Below are positions 10,176 through 21,116 of a stretch of 64,000 bases of DNA, piece after piece (position 1 is the stretch's first letter; the number at the start of each line of letters is the position of its first letter). Location of the stretch: positions 1 through 64,000 of the forward strand of contig RMBW01000102.1 in the NCBI GenBank assembly GCA_004009845.1. The letters are read 5' to 3'. The notes under the pieces were generated by a model. It was not told the DNA's origin and made no database searches. It saw only the letters and a program-made list of their open reading frames with translations. Position numbers and translations under genes: made by a program. The DNA is from Davidsoniella eucalypti (taxonomy: Eukaryota; Ascomycota; Sordariomycetes; Microascales; Ceratocystidaceae).

Positions 10176-13100
10176 CTACCGTCTGCGAGGAGTCGACTCG
10201 GCAAAACGAATGCCTCTACGCATCGGTAGCTCCGAGTCCGCCTCTTCTGATGGAGGCGATACGGGCTCTGCTGGAGTAGCCAAGTCTGCCGGAGTAGCGA
10301 GGCCAGCTGGTGTAGCTGGGTAGGAATCGAAGTCTGCGGTATCGCTACGCTCGTGGGGAGCATCGTCGTCGTGAATCGTGCCTAGAGCGGCTAGACGACG
10401 CCGTCTCTCAGCAGCAGTTTCATCCGCGTTCTCGTCGTCATCCTCTTCCTCCTCCTCATCAGAGGCAGCTTCGACAGCAGCGGCGGCGTTAGCGGCAGCA
10501 TGAGAGTTCATAATCTCATGTACGGCTAGCGAAACCTGCTCACGTGATCGAGGTTGCCGCTCATCCTCAGAGTCAGTGTCTATTGGTTGCGCGGCACGTT
10601 CACGTTCGTTGCGTGACTGACGAGACGTTGTGGTGTGAAGAGAGCCTGGTGGCGTCCGCGAACGCTGCTTCTTGATCGCAGCCGAGACCGAGCCATCACT
10701 GTTAATCTTGGGTTCCATCTGGGCCAGAGTATTCTTAATACCGGCCGAGGCATTAGAGTTGTGAATAATGTGTTGGCGGGTGTTGCTATCGAGCTGGCGT
10801 ATGGCTTTGATGAAGTCTTCCTTGGTCATGCGCTTGCCTTGTCCACCAATGGTGAAGCGGATGTTACGGTCGTCTAGTTCGGGTTCAGTAGTATACTGAA
10901 GCAGGGTCTTGATGCGTGCAGAGGAGGCGCCAGGGGCAGACGTCGAGCTTTCATCAGCCGAAGTACCGCCGACAGCCGCTGGACCTTCAGGGCGCTTGCC
11001 GAGACCGACGTACTTTAGGAGAGCACCAGTGGACTCGGGACCAGGGGCCTTAGCCGGCAACTCGTAAGTCTTGATGACTTCACCGTCCTCATCTTCGACA
11101 ATGACAGTGTTACCGAACTGGTAGGCACGGGCAGCTTCCGACTTCTTCTCTTGAAGACCCTTTCCTTTGCGCTTTTGAGACTCGCTGTTGATGACGTTGG
11201 TAAAGCGTTTCTTCATGTCACCGAAAGACCAGCCAAGATGAGACTCGGATGCTGCGGATTGCGTCGGCTGCAGAGGCATTTCTCCCTTCTCCTCGTCAGG
11301 TACCTCAGAACGTCCTCTACGACCACGGGAAGACGAAGACTCGTTAGAACGGGTAGGAGCAACAGCAAGAACATCGCCATCCTGATTCTCGAAGATGAGA
11401 TTATCGCCCTCATCGTATACGTTGATGGCACCTTCACTCTTGCGGCTGCGGATCGAGCTGGGTCGGCGTTCAGACTCCTTCTCGGGATCAGGCGAGTGAG
11501 ACGGTGACTGCGCATTGGCGTTGGATGCTGTAGTTGACAATGCCTCCTCGATGGGCGCTTGTGGCTTGTCACTAGTGACAACAGCGGCCTCAGGGCGTTG
11601 CGGGAAGATGGCAGATTGCGAGATAGGGCCGCCGGCGGACTTCTTCTTGCGGCGACGGGGCACCAAAGAAGAGGCACGTGATCGGTTCCGCGAAGAGGCG
11701 CGCGACCGGTTTCCGTCTTCCGATTTACGGCGGCGGATAAAGCCGGCCGGGAAGCCAGGCGGCAGAACACCAGGAGGAGCCTCCATGTCGTTTTCAGAGT
11801 CACTGCCGACACTACGCGCCTGTGACTTGGATTGCGAAAGGATACGGGGCAAGCGGTTCATCCAGGCAGGGCCATCTTCGGGTGAGATAGTGTATGACAT
11901 GGTCAAGGTTAGGGTGTTGATGCGCTTGCCAAGGGTAAAGACGGCGATAGAGGAACCATGGACGATGATCGATGAGATGACTAGGAAGGTGACGATGGGC
12001 CAGACAAGAACAATGAGGTTGTAGTGCGCCGCGTTAGGGTTTGGCAGCTCTGACATGGGCACCGTCTCGCCCTTTTCTATTTCAGCTCGGGCTAGCATAG
12101 CGACAAAGATGGCACCGACACCGATAGGACCAAAATGGCCGGCGAACAAGGCTTCACGCCATGTTTTTATATCGGGAATAAACGGCTTCATCATTAACAT
12201 GACGGGGATTCGACGGAAGAGAATCACCAGAATCGCGATAACCACCAGACGCCAGGCAGAGAGACCAATGGAGGCATCGTTGAACTGTTCCCAGGGGATA
12301 ATAGTGCCGAGGAACACAAAGTACGTCAAGTTGAGAAGAAGATCAATGACGTTGGACACACTGGACTCTTCTGTTTTCTGACTGAACCAACCGTCATTAG
12401 AGAAGCCGACACCAGCTGCAAAACCCACAAGGAGATCGTCTAGACCAAGCATACTGCCGGAACCAGCGCAGAAAAGCGCCAGCACGAAGTAAAACACTAG
12501 GAAACTCTCACGATCGATGAGGTCGTGCTTCTCGGCAAGGCGGATTCCATGACGACTGATGTAGCCGATTAAGAAGCCGTAGACGGCGCCAAAGATACAT
12601 CCATATAGAATGGTGACCACGAACCAATGGAAGGTGACAGCTTCGGCCTCCTTGTGCTCGAGAATCAGCCACACTCCCAGATACAGAAACGGGAAAGCCA
12701 TTCCGTCGTTGCAGCCAGATTCGGCAGAGAGCAAATCTCTCAGATGCTTGGGCACTCGACGGGCAAATTTACCCTTACCCACGACGGACGAAGCTAGAAC
12801 GGGGTCAGTAGCGGTGACACAGGCGGCTACTACCAAGCTCTCCAGCCAGCTTAGCCGTGGCACCATCCACCAGACGAAGAGAGAGGTCACCAGCCAACCC
12901 CAGGTCATAATAGGGAGAAGCAGGATGACAACCGATCTCCAGTGCTTTTCCATGTAGTATTTAGGCAACTCGACACCGACAGCAAAGCATTGTACGACTA
13001 GGACGATGCGAGAGAACTCAATGGTCACGACATCGACGCTGCCCCACGAATGGGGGTCGATGAGGCCCGTACAATGCGGGCCAAAGATGACGCCAAAGAT

Positions 13101-13235
13101 GGTAGCAATAGTAGCTTCACCAATGTACAGCCGCTCTTTGATGACAGAGGAGCATAGCATGAACAGCGAGGTGAAGGCTCCCAGCAGGATATACACCAAG
13201 TGTGGCTTGGTGATGCTCAGATCCTCCCACGCCAT
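10176..13235 (-). CDS. NHA1: Plasma-membrane Na+/H+ antiporter, Nha1/Sod2 family
   Basis: An intronless frame encodes 1019 residues. Residues 1 to about 440 form the antiporter membrane domain, with around twelve hydrophobic segments. Diagnostic elements include TATDPVLASSVVGKGKFA (141-158) and ESGCNDGMAFPFL (172-184). The acidic residues in these two blocks are the ion-coupling positions of the CPA1 family. The remaining 580 residues are a long hydrophilic cytosolic tail, as in yeast Nha1 (985 residues). The tail is Ser/Arg-rich, with a strongly acidic run (DEEEEEDDDE) near residue 930 and a basic C-terminus. Nha1 proteins export Na+ and K+ in exchange for protons, giving salt tolerance and pH/potassium homeostasis; the tail is known to influence cell-cycle and osmotic responses in yeast. 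The start MAWEDLSITKPHLVY matches the family N-terminus. Confidence 0.95.
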   Translation of the reverse strand: MAWEDLSITKPHLVYILLGAFTSLFMLCSSVIKERLYIGEATIATIFGVIFGPHCTGLIDPHSWGSVDVVTIEFSRIVLVVQCFAVGVELPKYYMEKHWRSVVILLLPIMTWGWLVTSLFVWWMVPRLSWLESLVVAACVTATDPVLASSVVGKGKFARRVPKHLRDLLSAESGCNDGMAFPFLYLGVWLILEHKEAEAVTFHWFVVTILYGCIFGAVYGFLIGYISRHGIRLAEKHDLIDRESFLVFYFVLALFCAGSGSMLGLDDLLVGFAAGVGFSNDGWFSQKTEESSVSNVIDLLLNLTYFVFLGTIIPWEQFNDASIGLSAWRLVVIAILVILFRRIPVMLMMKPFIPDIKTWREALFAGHFGPIGVGAIFVAMLARAEIEKGETVPMSELPNPNAAHYNLIVLVWPIVTFLVISSIIVHGSSIAVFTLGKRINTLTLTMSYTISPEDGPAWMNRLPRILSQSKSQARSVGSDSENDMEAPPGVLPPGFPAGFIRRRKSEDGNRSRASSRNRSRASSLVPRRRKKKSAGGPISQSAIFPQRPEAAVVTSDKPQAPIEEALSTTASNANAQSPSHSPDPEKESERRPSSIRSRKSEGAINVYDEGDNLIFENQDGDVLAVAPTRSNESSSSRGRRGRSEVPDEEKGEMPLQPTQSAASESHLGWSFGDMKKRFTNVINSESQKRKGKGLQEKKSEAARAYQFGNTVIVEDEDGEVIKTYELPAKAPGPESTGALLKYVGLGKRPEGPAAVGGTSADESSTSAPGASSARIKTLLQYTTEPELDDRNIRFTIGGQGKRMTKEDFIKAIRQLDSNTRQHIIHNSNASAGIKNTLAQMEPKINSDGSVSAAIKKQRSRTPPGSLHTTTSRQSRNERERAAQPIDTDSEDERQPRSREQVSLAVHEIMNSHAAANAAAAVEAASDEEEEEDDDENADETAAERRRRLAALGTIHDDDAPHERSDTADFDSYPATPAGLATPADLATPAEPVSPPSEEADSELPMRRGIRFAESTPRRR

Positions 13236-15500
13236 TGTTAAGGGAAGTCGGCGGCACGGAGACTGGGCGTATGATAGTGGATCTAGATCGGATCAGGGCA
13301 GATCAAGTGGTTTGGGGGAAGTTATGATATTAATAGTAGTAGTAGATGCTCGTACGCAGCGTCTCGACAACGTAATGATAAGATTTAGTGTGTTTGTCGG
13401 CTGGGCTCGCAGATGGTGAGTTCAAACTCTTCCGCGGTCAAATTTATATTGGGGGCGGAAAGCGCGCGATCGCGAGGTATGCATAGGAATAAACAGAAGC
13501 GACTGGACGATCTCTAGAGACTAAAGAAACAAAGGATATCCTTGAACAGTCGGTAGCTGCGCTGGAGGGGAATTGTCGAAGCTTCAGAGGCCCGAGAGTA
13601 GCTGATACTGCAATGATATGTGATGCTGCATGCGGTTGGATAAGTCTAGTCAAGATAGTCCTTATTATGGCTGGCGTCGAAGCGTCGATCGCAAAGCAGT
13701 AAACTTGAGGGATAGGCAAAAGATATTGATAGAGTAGAGGCCGTCAAAAAGGGCAAAAAGATAACAAAGTCCTAAAATAATAAGTTCGTGCAATGAACAG
13801 CTCGGGCCGGAGCACCTTTGCGACAAGCCTTGAGACAAAAGAGAAGAGGCCAAAGTATATATACACCAATATATGTATTCTGAATTTTGAGATCCACAGA
13901 ACGGCCACAGGGAGACATTCAAACAAGCAAAGCTATGAGGCAATGATGTCAGCGAGCCAGGCTATTATATGCGGATTTGGCTTGGTGTACTAATCCTGGG
14001 CAAAAAAATACAATTTTTTCTCTAGTGAAATAAGCGGTTGATAATTGCCAACTAAGCAAGCAGAAGCCAGGGTGAGAAATCAAATCAGGAAGAGCGAAGC
14101 TTTTGTTTTCGGCGATGAGCGAGCAAAACTCGAGCTAGACAATCAAGATGTGATATTTAGAGGCGCCCAAGCTTGTTCGACAGTGGTATAAAAAAACAAA
14201 TTAAATAATAGAGAAAAGGGAGAGAAAGACGGTCTACAGAGCAACCACAGCTTCTACTTCGATTCTTCTTATCGAGCAAAGCAAGAAAAAAATATATAAT
14301 CAACAAAAAGAAAGGGGGGAGAAGAAGCGATGTCGAATCGAAGCCGCCGTAAGAAACAGAAGCAAGAAGAAGAAAAGCAGAAGAGAGAAACGGAAAAAGG
14401 AAAAAAGGAAGAAGAAATCAGAGCTGCAAATTTGGAAGGGGCCCGTAATCAAGAACAGAAAACGGCAGCTACTGCTTCGAGGCTAGCAAGATTTTTATAT
14501 TCTTTACTCTTTTTTACTATCACAACATGATTTGATACATTGTTGGCCAAGTCGTGCATCGCGAATTCTGGAAGGAACGATAGCTGTGCGCACGCTAACG
14601 TATCTCGTAAAGAGCCTGCCCCGAAAGAGCAAGTACTACACGCGGCATTTAAGACCGAAAGGGACGCCGTTGGTCCTCCGGGCTCCTTCCCTGGCGATAG
14701 CTGCACTTGGGGCAATTACTTCTTGCTCTATAGCAGCCTTGCTAACAGAAATCACAGCCTTGCGTTGTCAGCAGCCTCACTCTCTCACTCTTGCTGTTTA
14801 TCTTCGATCACCATCTTTTGGTTCCCGTGCTGCATGTTTTTGCAGGTTTGCTTGCCATTACATACCTCAATCCGCCGTTTCTTCTGCACATTTCACACAT
14901 GTGCCTTGACTGGCTATGTTTGACTGGTTGTGCTGGCCTCTATCTGACCTAGGTCTTTGAACTTCATGTGGCTCCTTGCTAGTAGCGTCTCGCTAGGCTG
15001 GCTGGCCCTGCATCGTCCGTTTTCTGGTGCGCTTCTCGATCTGCAGCGTCTTTGATCACGCTTCTTTGTCTTCTTTTGATCCGCGCACGCACGTTCGCCA
15101 AGCGAGACTGCCTCTGCAATGACTTAAACAATCTTTCTTATAATTCCCAGGGCCACATTAATCGAATTGCATGCGACTAATTTCAATTGCCCCGTCTGTC
15201 CGGCGGCCATTTTGCCACTCGTCGCCCATATATCGCCTTATATCTATCACGATTGGCTTGGCTTGCATCCATTTGTTTTCGTTACCAAGGAATGCCCGCA
15301 GCCAAGTTCCTTGTTAGTCGCGTTAGGACATGCTGGAGAAGAGCAGCTAGTACTGCACGCCAAGGCGACTTGCTCACCGTTTGTCCCGCACCACTATCAC
15401 GAGCCATCTGACATACGAACCTAACAAGTTTCGTATAACCGCTCATAATTCTCGAAAAAATCAGGCACTCCTTATCCATCTTGGCCGATCAATGCTGTGA

Positions 15501-15533
15501 TGCTGGTGCTGGTGCTGGTGCTGGTGCTGGTGC
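15501..15533 (+). repeat. TGCTGG hexanucleotide microsatellite
   Basis: Five tandem copies of TGCTGG plus a partial one, followed by a degenerate copy. It lies in non-coding sequence; the peptide it would encode (Ala-Gly repeats) has no start codon context or coding continuation. Confidence 0.85.
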
Positions 15534-17308
15534 GGCTGCCGTTCAGGCACTAAAAGCTTCAAGTGGACCGACGACGTGGGCTTGTAATCATCTAAGCCCT
15601 CTTCAAGTTGTCATCAAATCCAATATAGGACAATGGATCCACGATGGCTACTATTTCTGCCACACACAGGCTCTAAACTACTTACATGCCTTCTATAGCC
15701 TGAGCTGCCTGTTCTGTGATACACGGTGCCACCGCGTCGTATTGGCCTTCGTATTCTAAGGGTACTCACACTTAATTCACATCTAACCTCAACAGTTGGC
15801 TCATGCAGGTAATATTTTCTCTTTTTTCCCTTACCCAGTTTCACTCATTACTGGAGTCCTAATTTGCAGTGTTTTAGTTTTGTTTATCTATGAGTCTAAA
15901 GCCTTGGGCACTAAATTTATAGAGCTGAACCTACCGTACTCTCTCGGTATCTTATATATATGTATATTAGACTATACGGTTCGAGCTTGGAATGTATTTC
16001 TTTTCCCGAAGACGTGCGGGGAAAGGGCCTGCACTTGGTTTACCAGCACTACCAGGGTTTGAGTCTATTAAAATCACTGCTCGGCATATCTGGCTGGCCT
16101 CGAATTTTGCAAGTGCAACGCTGCCCAGCCACCGATATTTGCTTGCTTGTGGTAGGGAAAGTAGGAAGAACAGGTTCTAGGCTTGCTTTGCAATCCTCAG
16201 CTATGTATATACAGACAGACATACAGATACATACATATGCTATGTATGTTGTTTGACCGCTCGCTTGCTAGTTTCCTTGCTGACATTTGGGCGCTTCTAC
16301 AAAATAAGGAACACAGCAGGACAAGAAGATTGCGGGGATCATAAATAGATAGGTAAGTGGCTGCTGGTTGAACAACAGGTTTATAATTATTCATGTTCTA
16401 GCACCAGCCGCATTGAGGCTCTTGAGCCCTAATTACCGCTTTGCTTGCTCAATCAACTTGAACTCAGTATGTCAAGTCGTAAGCATTGCAATGCAGTGAC
16501 AATCAGTTGATTATTCTGGGTCTGTTTACATATAGGCCCTGGCTGCTCGTCCAGGCTTCTAGAAGAGTTGTTGAGGTAGAGTTTGCAGGCGAGAGTGCTC
16601 GATAATCTGGCCAGAAAGACCCTGGTCAACGAACACTATATGCACCAATAAAGGTCAGGCAGGCCAGACCAGCAGTTCCTACGGCCTTCATCCCTGGGGT
16701 TTTCCTCACCGCGGTTTGTCGTTACTTGGCCCTAGCCCTGTCCGTATCTCTGGTGTCCACTATCTACCAGTATCATATGAGTTATAGTTAGATAAAGCAA
16801 CCTCAACAGCGGAGGAGCCGGGCCTCCACTTTCAACGGCCTTGGACACTGACTAATACTTTCTACAGAATTACATCTTAGAGTGTGGCAAAAGTTGTTGC
16901 ATCATAGAACGGCAATAATAAGAGCAAGCTCTGTTGCATAGAATTGCATCTGAATACGCGAGACGCAGTCAGCAACTAAGCGAAGCTTGATTGATACTTG
17001 GATGGTCCAGCTTTTCCTGTCTGACTGGCTTACACGCTTGTTCCGTTGTCTCATACGTCGACTTCTCGATAAGCAGCATCTAAGTATGCTCTACAATCCT
17101 ACCAAAAAGGAAAAGAAGGAGAATTGGAAAAATGGAAAAAGAAAAGCATTGGGAAGCAGTATTTGTTGCTATTTTCAAAACAGGAAAATCGAAATCGATA
17201 CCAATCCATGCATATAGGCAGAATTGATTGCGTCACTCGAAATCTGTCAATGCACCCTATTTGCACGTATAACTGACCATGCTAAGGTAGATAACAAAGC
17301 ACATGTAG

Positions 17309-17344
17309 CCTTCTTTGGCCTTCTTTGGCCTTCTTTGGCCTTCC
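17309..17344 (+). repeat. Decamer tandem repeat in the RCC1 3' UTR
   Basis: The unit CCTTCTTTGG repeats about 3.6 times, starting about 20 bases beyond the stop codon of the RCC1-repeat gene. On the transcript strand it reads as CCAAAGAAGG copies. It would lie in the 3' UTR. Confidence 0.85.
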
Positions 17345-17365
17345 ACATCCGATTGTTTATCCCAT

Positions 17366-19449
17366 CTATTCCTCCTCATCAGGAACCAGGACACCAATAA
17401 ACGTAACCGTCGATCTGCTCTCGACCCAGCACACCTGCGCATCGTTGCGAATCTCGCCCTGAACCCGTCTCGGTTTCTCCTGCGATCCGGCCACGCCAAG
17501 GCCAGTCTGATAATCGTAGCCGTAGCCCCATGCCCACAGATTATCGTTGCCGTCGATGGCAAAGCAGTTGTCACTACCAGCACTGACGCCCGTGACCTGC
17601 GGAATATCTAAGTAAGCACGATTTGTTAGTATGGAGCAAGATACAGTTTCTTAGGTGTGGGCAGTACTCTTACCGGCAATCTTAATTTTGTTAAGTGCCA
17701 CACAGCGAGTCCCCTCAACATCAGACAGAAATCGAACGTCCGAAGTCGCGTGCAGTTCATCGTGGGAAAGACCGGACTGGTCAGCGTCGCAGCGACCCCA
17801 CGTGAAAAGATCGCCAGTATTGGTGCAAGCGATGCTATGATGCATTCCACCATCCATATCGACGACATTGCCATCATCGAAGTCGTCAATGACCTCTGGT
17901 TGAATAACAGAGAACCCGTCTTCGCTCTCATAAACATCGACGGCGCCAGTCTGACAAAAGTTGTTGAGACCCCATGACAGCATTCTGCCACGGTTAGTCA
18001 GCAGGAAGTTGTGGTGAGCGCCGAGACGCACTCTTTTGGGCTTCGGCGGTTTGCTCGTGACAGGACGAGTATCCAGTGCACGAAGCGGCATCCTATTAAC
18101 GAGACGACGGCCCAGCTGCCCTTGAGAGCCGAAGCCAAGAGCGTGGACTTCACCGTTCTTAGTCGTCATGATGATGTGGTTCGATCCGCCGAATACACCG
18201 GTGCACTCATCCGGGCCGTCAATGCGGCATGGTGTCCGTTGTGTGATTTCATAAGAAGGGATGGTCGCAATATCGGCGATGTTCTTCTTCGTGATCAACG
18301 ACCCAGTAAGACCGAGTGCGCCTTCGTCGTTCTATACAAAAGCAAATCTCATTATTAAGTCTTCACTCACTCAAGAATCTTGATATAACTTACAAGTAGA
18401 ACGCCCCAGCCATACACATTTCCGAAGTTGCTGACGGCAAAGCATGCGTGATCAGTCGCTGCAACCATGGCAACTTGCTCACCCTCAATTAATATGTCAT
18501 CGAGGCTAACCTCCTCCGGTGTTGTCTCAGATTCCAGCATCGGTTCAGACTCGACATACTTGATATCCGTGATTCCGGTCGACACCAAGGCGCTGTCCGC
18601 CGAAACATCCGACTGTGCGCCGATGCTCTTGTCGGTATAGCTTTTGTCTTCCTCTTCCATATGCCTCTGTAAGGCCTCGTTCTGAAGCCGGATGAAATCA
18701 ACCTCCTCGTTCTCCGGGCGTGTAAGACGACCCAGAGCTCCGTAGTAGTTGGAACCCCAGGTCAAGACTCTACCGTCATGTGTCAAGGCGATACCGTGGT
18801 TAAGGCCTACAGTAAGTTGTACAATGCCTTCATCGCCCAGCAACGGATGCAGGATCGGTGTCTTGATCGCAGCCCGACCATTTTCCATCAAGTGTCGTGG
18901 CGGAACACCAAGACCGAGTTCACCGCGAGTATCCGTGCCGCACACGTAGATCCGAAAGCGATCCATAGGCCGGCCAGTCACGATATTTCTGTTCATCCGA
19001 CGTTCGTCACTTCTCTGAGCTCTGGTAGCCGAGCTATAGGAATCCATGCTACGAACTGACGTGTTGGAGAACTTAGGATCTATTCTACCAAGACGACGAC
19101 GAGCTGGAGTGACCAGCTCTGCGGCACTTATGTGAGTACTACCGCGACGAGAGCTAGCACGGGCACGACGAATACTAGGTGTTGTGGAAGGTTCACTTTC
19201 TTCTGTTGTAGACGTGCCATTTTCATGGGCTGATGATACCCCGATGAGTGGGATAGAGCGGGGAATAGGCCGGCGCATGCGGGTACTCGGAGATGAACTA
19301 AGACCGGGAGTATTGTATCCGTTGGCTTCCTGTAGGGCGCGGCGGGCTTGTTTCAAACGGCGACGCTCAGCTTGAGTTCCACCGTTAGGAACTGGGTAAG
19401 GACCAGTATTTCGGTCGGGGATAAGACGTTCTTTGTCTCTAGAGTTCAT
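17366..19449 (-). CDS. RCC1-repeat protein, possible Ran guanine-nucleotide exchange factor (Srm1/Pim1-like)
   Basis: Three exons: 19449-18394, 18331-17674 and 17607-17366. Introns are 62 and 66 nt (GTAAGT and GTAAGA donors). The product is 651 residues. An N-terminal 165-residue extension is basic and Ser/Arg-rich, as in nuclear, DNA-associated RCC1 proteins. RCC1 blades begin at IYVCGTDTRGELGLG (168-181). Further repeats include VLTWGSNYYGALG, GWGVLLNDEGALGLTG (across the first junction), HALGFGSQGQLG, LSWGLNNFCQTG, FTWGRCDADQSGL and WAWGYGYDYQTGLG. Between the second and third blades there is an acidic insertion of roughly 70 residues, at the place where fungal RanGEFs also carry a variable acidic loop. 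The C-terminus is DEEE. RanGEF charges Ran with GTP on chromatin. Because repeats diverge from typical fungal RCC1, a paralogue of other function cannot be excluded. Confidence 0.85.
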
Positions 19450-20421
19450 GGCTAGCGGGCAAGATGGGAGGATGGAATATTGAAGGTCAGACGGTGGGTT
19501 TCAGTGCGGGTTCTATAGAGATTGTTCGAGTATATCACAAGGTACTTGGTGTGTAAACAAAGTGTAACTATGGCAGGCTCTTGAGACTGTAGAAGAGACT
19601 CGTAGTGTTGGATATAAAGACAGTGGGTGACACGAGATAACGCGTGAGACTAAAACAGAGACAAATAATGGATTAGACCAAACATATAGGAAATGTATCG
19701 AGTATAGATTTCGAAGGCGAGTACAATGAACAAACAAATTGGCCTCTATTCTAGAAAATCTATGAACGATAAAAAGAAAGTTGATACAAGAGAAAGAAGA
19801 ATACGGGAGATATTTAATAATCTGATGTTTCTTTGTCTGTCTTGTCACGTTTCCACGCAGTTTCTCGTCTATTCTAGTTTTTCCAAGTTCTTGTCTTCTG
19901 GTTCCCTCTTTATTCTTTGTTCAGTTTGTCTAGATGCGTATCTCTTTGTTTTCCAAAGTGGCTTGTTTTCTTCGGACTTTTTTTTTCTTTCAAAGAAATG
20001 GCATAAGTCATGATATCATTTGATACGCTGTAAGTGACGAGTATTTTGGTGAACATATAAATATGTAAACTTCTTTGATACAATCTACTCTTATGTCTCA
20101 TGTACTGATGCCAACTCATAAAAGTAGCACATAAACCTACAACTAAAAGTACACATTACCTCTGATGTGGTACATGTTGCTCAAACAAAGAAAGCCAATT
20201 CTAGTCTATTAGAAGACAATTTTTGAAAACGGCACTATTTTTTGATATCTTCAACAAACTAATGAGAAATATAACTCACACCTAAAATTTACAAGTCCTT
20301 ATTTTTTCTGAGTCCAGCATTAGATTTGATGTCGTACATACAAACTCAATGTGCACATATCAATACATAGGGTTAGGGTCTATCTGTTCATCACTTGATC
20401 AAATCTTGCAGCCGGTGAAAG

Positions 20422-20440
20422 CGAAGATTTGAAATCTTCG
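20422..20440. repeat. Perfect 9-bp inverted repeat (hairpin)
   Basis: CGAAGATTT and AAATCTTCG are separated by one base and flanked on both sides by CCGG within about 10 bases. It lies in an AT-rich gene-free region. Function is unknown; it may be chance or the remnant of a mobile element. Confidence 0.6.
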
Positions 20441-21076
20441 CCCGGTTGATATGTTAGATAGAAAGAAATTAGATAGATTCCTGATATAAAACATCGTACT
20501 TTACGGCTTATATCAGCTCTTAGAGAACCCCCCCCCAAAAAATTGGTGATCTTAGTATGGTTCTGGTATGATTTTGGTACGCTTTATCGACGTTATTTGG
20601 GGGGCTCTGTAACAATTGCATGTAAAGAGATATGATTTTTCAGACCGGATGTTTCCGAGAAAAAAGGCTGGGAGATCACATTCTTGACTTGACAAGTTTT
20701 TATATGTATTTATATACATATGTAACCTTTTGTTTTGATAGGTAGGGCACTCTCAATCTTATCTATCACAAGATAGTTTTCTGATATATCGAGCAAAGTG
20801 AGTTGCAGGTTTTAGTCCTAAACAAGATAAAAACTGAAGCCTAAAGTTATACGATAAGTTTGACTGGGTATTTTAGGCATCTTCTACTTCTATTCTTCAC
20901 ATCCTTCCCTTTTTTGCGTGTTCCCTTTCACGAATTTGTCCATTAGTGTCACTTGGTATACTATATTCATTATATATCTTGACATTGTATAAAAATAGTG
21001 TTAGTATAGTTGTATGTTGTGTATGATCATTTCCAGCTTTATAACAACATTTTATATATTTTCATCTATAATCCGT

Positions 21077-21116
21077 CCCCCCCCCCCCCCAAAAAAAAAA
21101 AAAAAAAAAAAAAAAA
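21077..21116. repeat. C14-A26 homopolymer junction
   Basis: Fourteen C residues are followed directly by twenty-six A residues. Exact lengths are likely to be unreliable because such tracts slip during sequencing and replication. It is in non-coding DNA. Confidence 0.9.

Larger units (their letters stand above)
13236..17365. other. Long intergenic region (4.1 kb) between NHA1 promoter and RCC1 3' end
   Basis: No supported gene. The NHA1 promoter and leader should occupy the left part. A purine-rich tract near 14300-14420 can be read as a Lys/Glu-rich peptide but looks like simple sequence. A TGCTGG hexamer array lies at 15501-15533 and a 10-bp array at 17309-17344. Scanning for tRNA T-arms, snRNA motifs and transposon proteins gave nothing. 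Confidence 0.45.

Noticed and set aside
14330..14530. Short Lys/Glu-rich open frame with an ATG
   Set aside because: It is a translation of a purine-rich simple-sequence tract; there is no conserved block and no sign of further exons.
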